Positions 4,967-6,013 of a DNA stretch of 6,013 nt are shown in pieces. Source of the stretch: Pseudomonadota bacterium (GTDB lineage: Bacteria; Bdellovibrionota; Bdellovibrionia; Bdellovibrionales; JAEYZS01). The stretch lies in the NCBI GenBank assembly GCA_023427925.1, contig JAEYZS010000005.1, positions 1-6,013 on the forward strand, written 5' to 3'. A program made the translations under genes and the position numbers. Every line of letters starts with the position of its first letter. Position 1 is the first letter of the stretch. The notes under the pieces are model-generated. The model had not been told where the DNA came from and made no database searches. It saw only the letters and a program-made list of their open reading frames with translations.

Positions 4967-6013
4967 ATGTCTTCTGACAACATCATTTTACCTTCTAATA
5001 AGAATACTAACATCAATCCGTTAGATTCAGGGAATAACGGTTCTTCTCAAGAACAAAACACAACAATCGTCTATAAAGCCGAAGTAATGGGTCAGCTCCT
5101 TAAAATGGTGGACCGAGTTGCTTCATCGGATGCAAGCATCTTAGTTCTTGGCGAAAGCGGTACAGGAAAAGAACTTATCGCTAAAACAATCCATGAGAAA
5201 TCAAGACGAGCTCATAAGCCGTTTGTTGCAATCAACTGTGGTGCTTTAAGAGAGTCATTGCTTGAGTCAGAGCTTTTTGGTCATGAAAAGGGTGCCTTCA
5301 CAGGTGCATACACAAAGAAAATTGGTCTTGCAGAAGTTGCAAACGGTGGGACGTTATTCTTAGATGAAATCGGAGAGCTTTCACCGGGCATTCAAGCTAA
5401 ACTTTTAAGATTCATTCAAGAAGGTGAGATATATAGAGTTGGTGGTAAAGATCCAATTAAAGTTGATATCCGTTTAATTTCTGCGACAAACAGAGATTTA
5501 GAAACAGAAGTCATGAAGGGCAACTTCAGAGAAGACCTTTTCTATAGAATCAATACAATCACTGCGCACATGCCTCCTTTAAGAAGAAGAAAAGAAGATA
5601 TTCCATTGTTGATCAACTACTTCTTGGAAAAAGGATCTCATAAACACTTAAACCGTGGTCGCCAAATGTCAGAAGAAGCTATGAAAATCATGGTGAAGTA
5701 CGACTGGCCAGGTAACATTAGAGAATTGCAAAACGTTTGTGAAAGACTTCAGATCTTGTCTGAAGGTCATATGATCATGCCAAATGATATTCCTGAGAAT
5801 ATCAGAAACCCTGATCAAAAAATCGTATTCGATGATTACGATCCATCATTAACATTATATGAATTAGAGAAAAGATACATCATCAAGGCCCTATCATATT
5901 TCGATGGAAACAAAACTAGAGCTGCAAACGCATTAGGAATCACCATCAAGACGCTTTATAATAAGCTTCATGAGTATGGGGAGTTTGATAATTTTGCAGT
6001 TCACTCCAAAGAG
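4967..6013 (+). CDS. Sigma-54-dependent transcription activator (AAA+ and Fis HTH), 3' partial
   Basis: Bacterial enhancer-binding protein that hydrolyses ATP to remodel sigma-54 RNA polymerase; 349 codons are visible and the frame is still open at the edge, though the domain plan is nearly complete. Residues 1 to about 36 are Asn/Ser/Gln-rich and seem disordered. The AAA+ domain has Walker A GESGTGKE (62-69), the sigma-54-contacting GAFTGA loop (109-114), Walker B TLFLDE (129-134), sensor I SATNRDL (172-178), the arginine-finger segment FREDLFYR (187-194) and sensor II WPGNIREL (247-254). The Fis-type DNA-binding helix-turn-helix is near 313-337 (NKTRAANALGI...LYNKLHEYG). No receiver, GAF, PAS or FHA domain precedes the core, so control must come from a partner protein, as with PspF, from expression level, or from sequence beyond the C-terminal edge. 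It is divergent from xerC. Its targets are unknown; the candidate sigma-54 promoter near 3300 is one possibility. Confidence 0.93.
   Translation, partial: MSSDNIILPSNKNTNINPLDSGNNGSSQEQNTTIVYKAEVMGQLLKMVDRVASSDASILVLGESGTGKELIAKTIHEKSRRAHKPFVAINCGALRESLLESELFGHEKGAFTGAYTKKIGLAEVANGGTLFLDEIGELSPGIQAKLLRFIQEGEIYRVGGKDPIKVDIRLISATNRDLETEVMKGNFREDLFYRINTITAHMPPLRRRKEDIPLLINYFLEKGSHKHLNRGRQMSEEAMKIMVKYDWPGNIRELQNVCERLQILSEGHMIMPNDIPENIRNPDQKIVFDDYDPSLTLYELEKRYIIKALSYFDGNKTRAANALGITIKTLYNKLHEYGEFDNFAVHSKE

Noticed and set aside
1..6013. CRISPR array, transposon, toxin-antitoxin pair or phage-defence cassette
   Set aside because: No direct-repeat array, transposase, small paired genes or defence domain was seen; the recombinase is a full-length housekeeping-type Xer protein.

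Overview
This window looks like ordinary chromosomal DNA from a Gram-negative, diderm bacterium. It encodes a signal-peptide-bearing protein ending in a predicted outer-membrane beta-barrel, a heptose-bisphosphate-type phosphatase (usually lipopolysaccharide-related), a Xer recombinase and a sigma-54 activator. The base composition is AT-leaning (by eye, about 40% GC) and arginine is often AGA. That mix would suit a predatory Bdellovibrio-like lineage, but this is inference from style; no marker gene settles the taxonomy. There are no RNA genes, insertion sequences, CRISPR arrays or phage genes.

Layout: positions 2-361 (+) hold the C-terminal tail of an Ala/Pro/Gln-rich, low-complexity protein that begins outside the window. 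It is followed after 27 bases by a 697-residue exported protein (389-2482, +) that joins an unrecognised N-terminal domain, a charged coiled coil, about four TPRs and a predicted outer-membrane beta-barrel. These two look like an operon, possibly part of an envelope or surface machine. Converging on them is a 228-residue secreted protein of unknown function (2516-3202, -). Further right, xerC/xerD-type recombinase (3875-4783, -) and a HAD phosphatase resembling GmhB (3319-3852, -) form a tight two-gene unit read leftward. Divergent from xerC is a sigma-54-dependent transcription activator (4967 to the window end, +) with a complete AAA+ core and Fis-type helix-turn-helix but no N-terminal sensor domain; its stop codon is not in the window.

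The most useful non-obvious signal is a good match to a sigma-54 (-24/-12) promoter on the minus strand at 3296-3311, just after the phosphatase stop and correctly oriented for the secreted unknown protein. With an activator of sigma-54 encoded 1.7 kb away, this suggests, without proving, that the secreted protein belongs to a sigma-54-controlled set. An imperfect 10-bp inverted repeat overlaps the -12 element. I do not see a complete new biological system here. The points worth following are the sigma-54 promoter and its activator, the TPR-barrel protein with its Pro/Ala-rich neighbour, and the phosphatase that has lost the usual zinc-binding cysteines.
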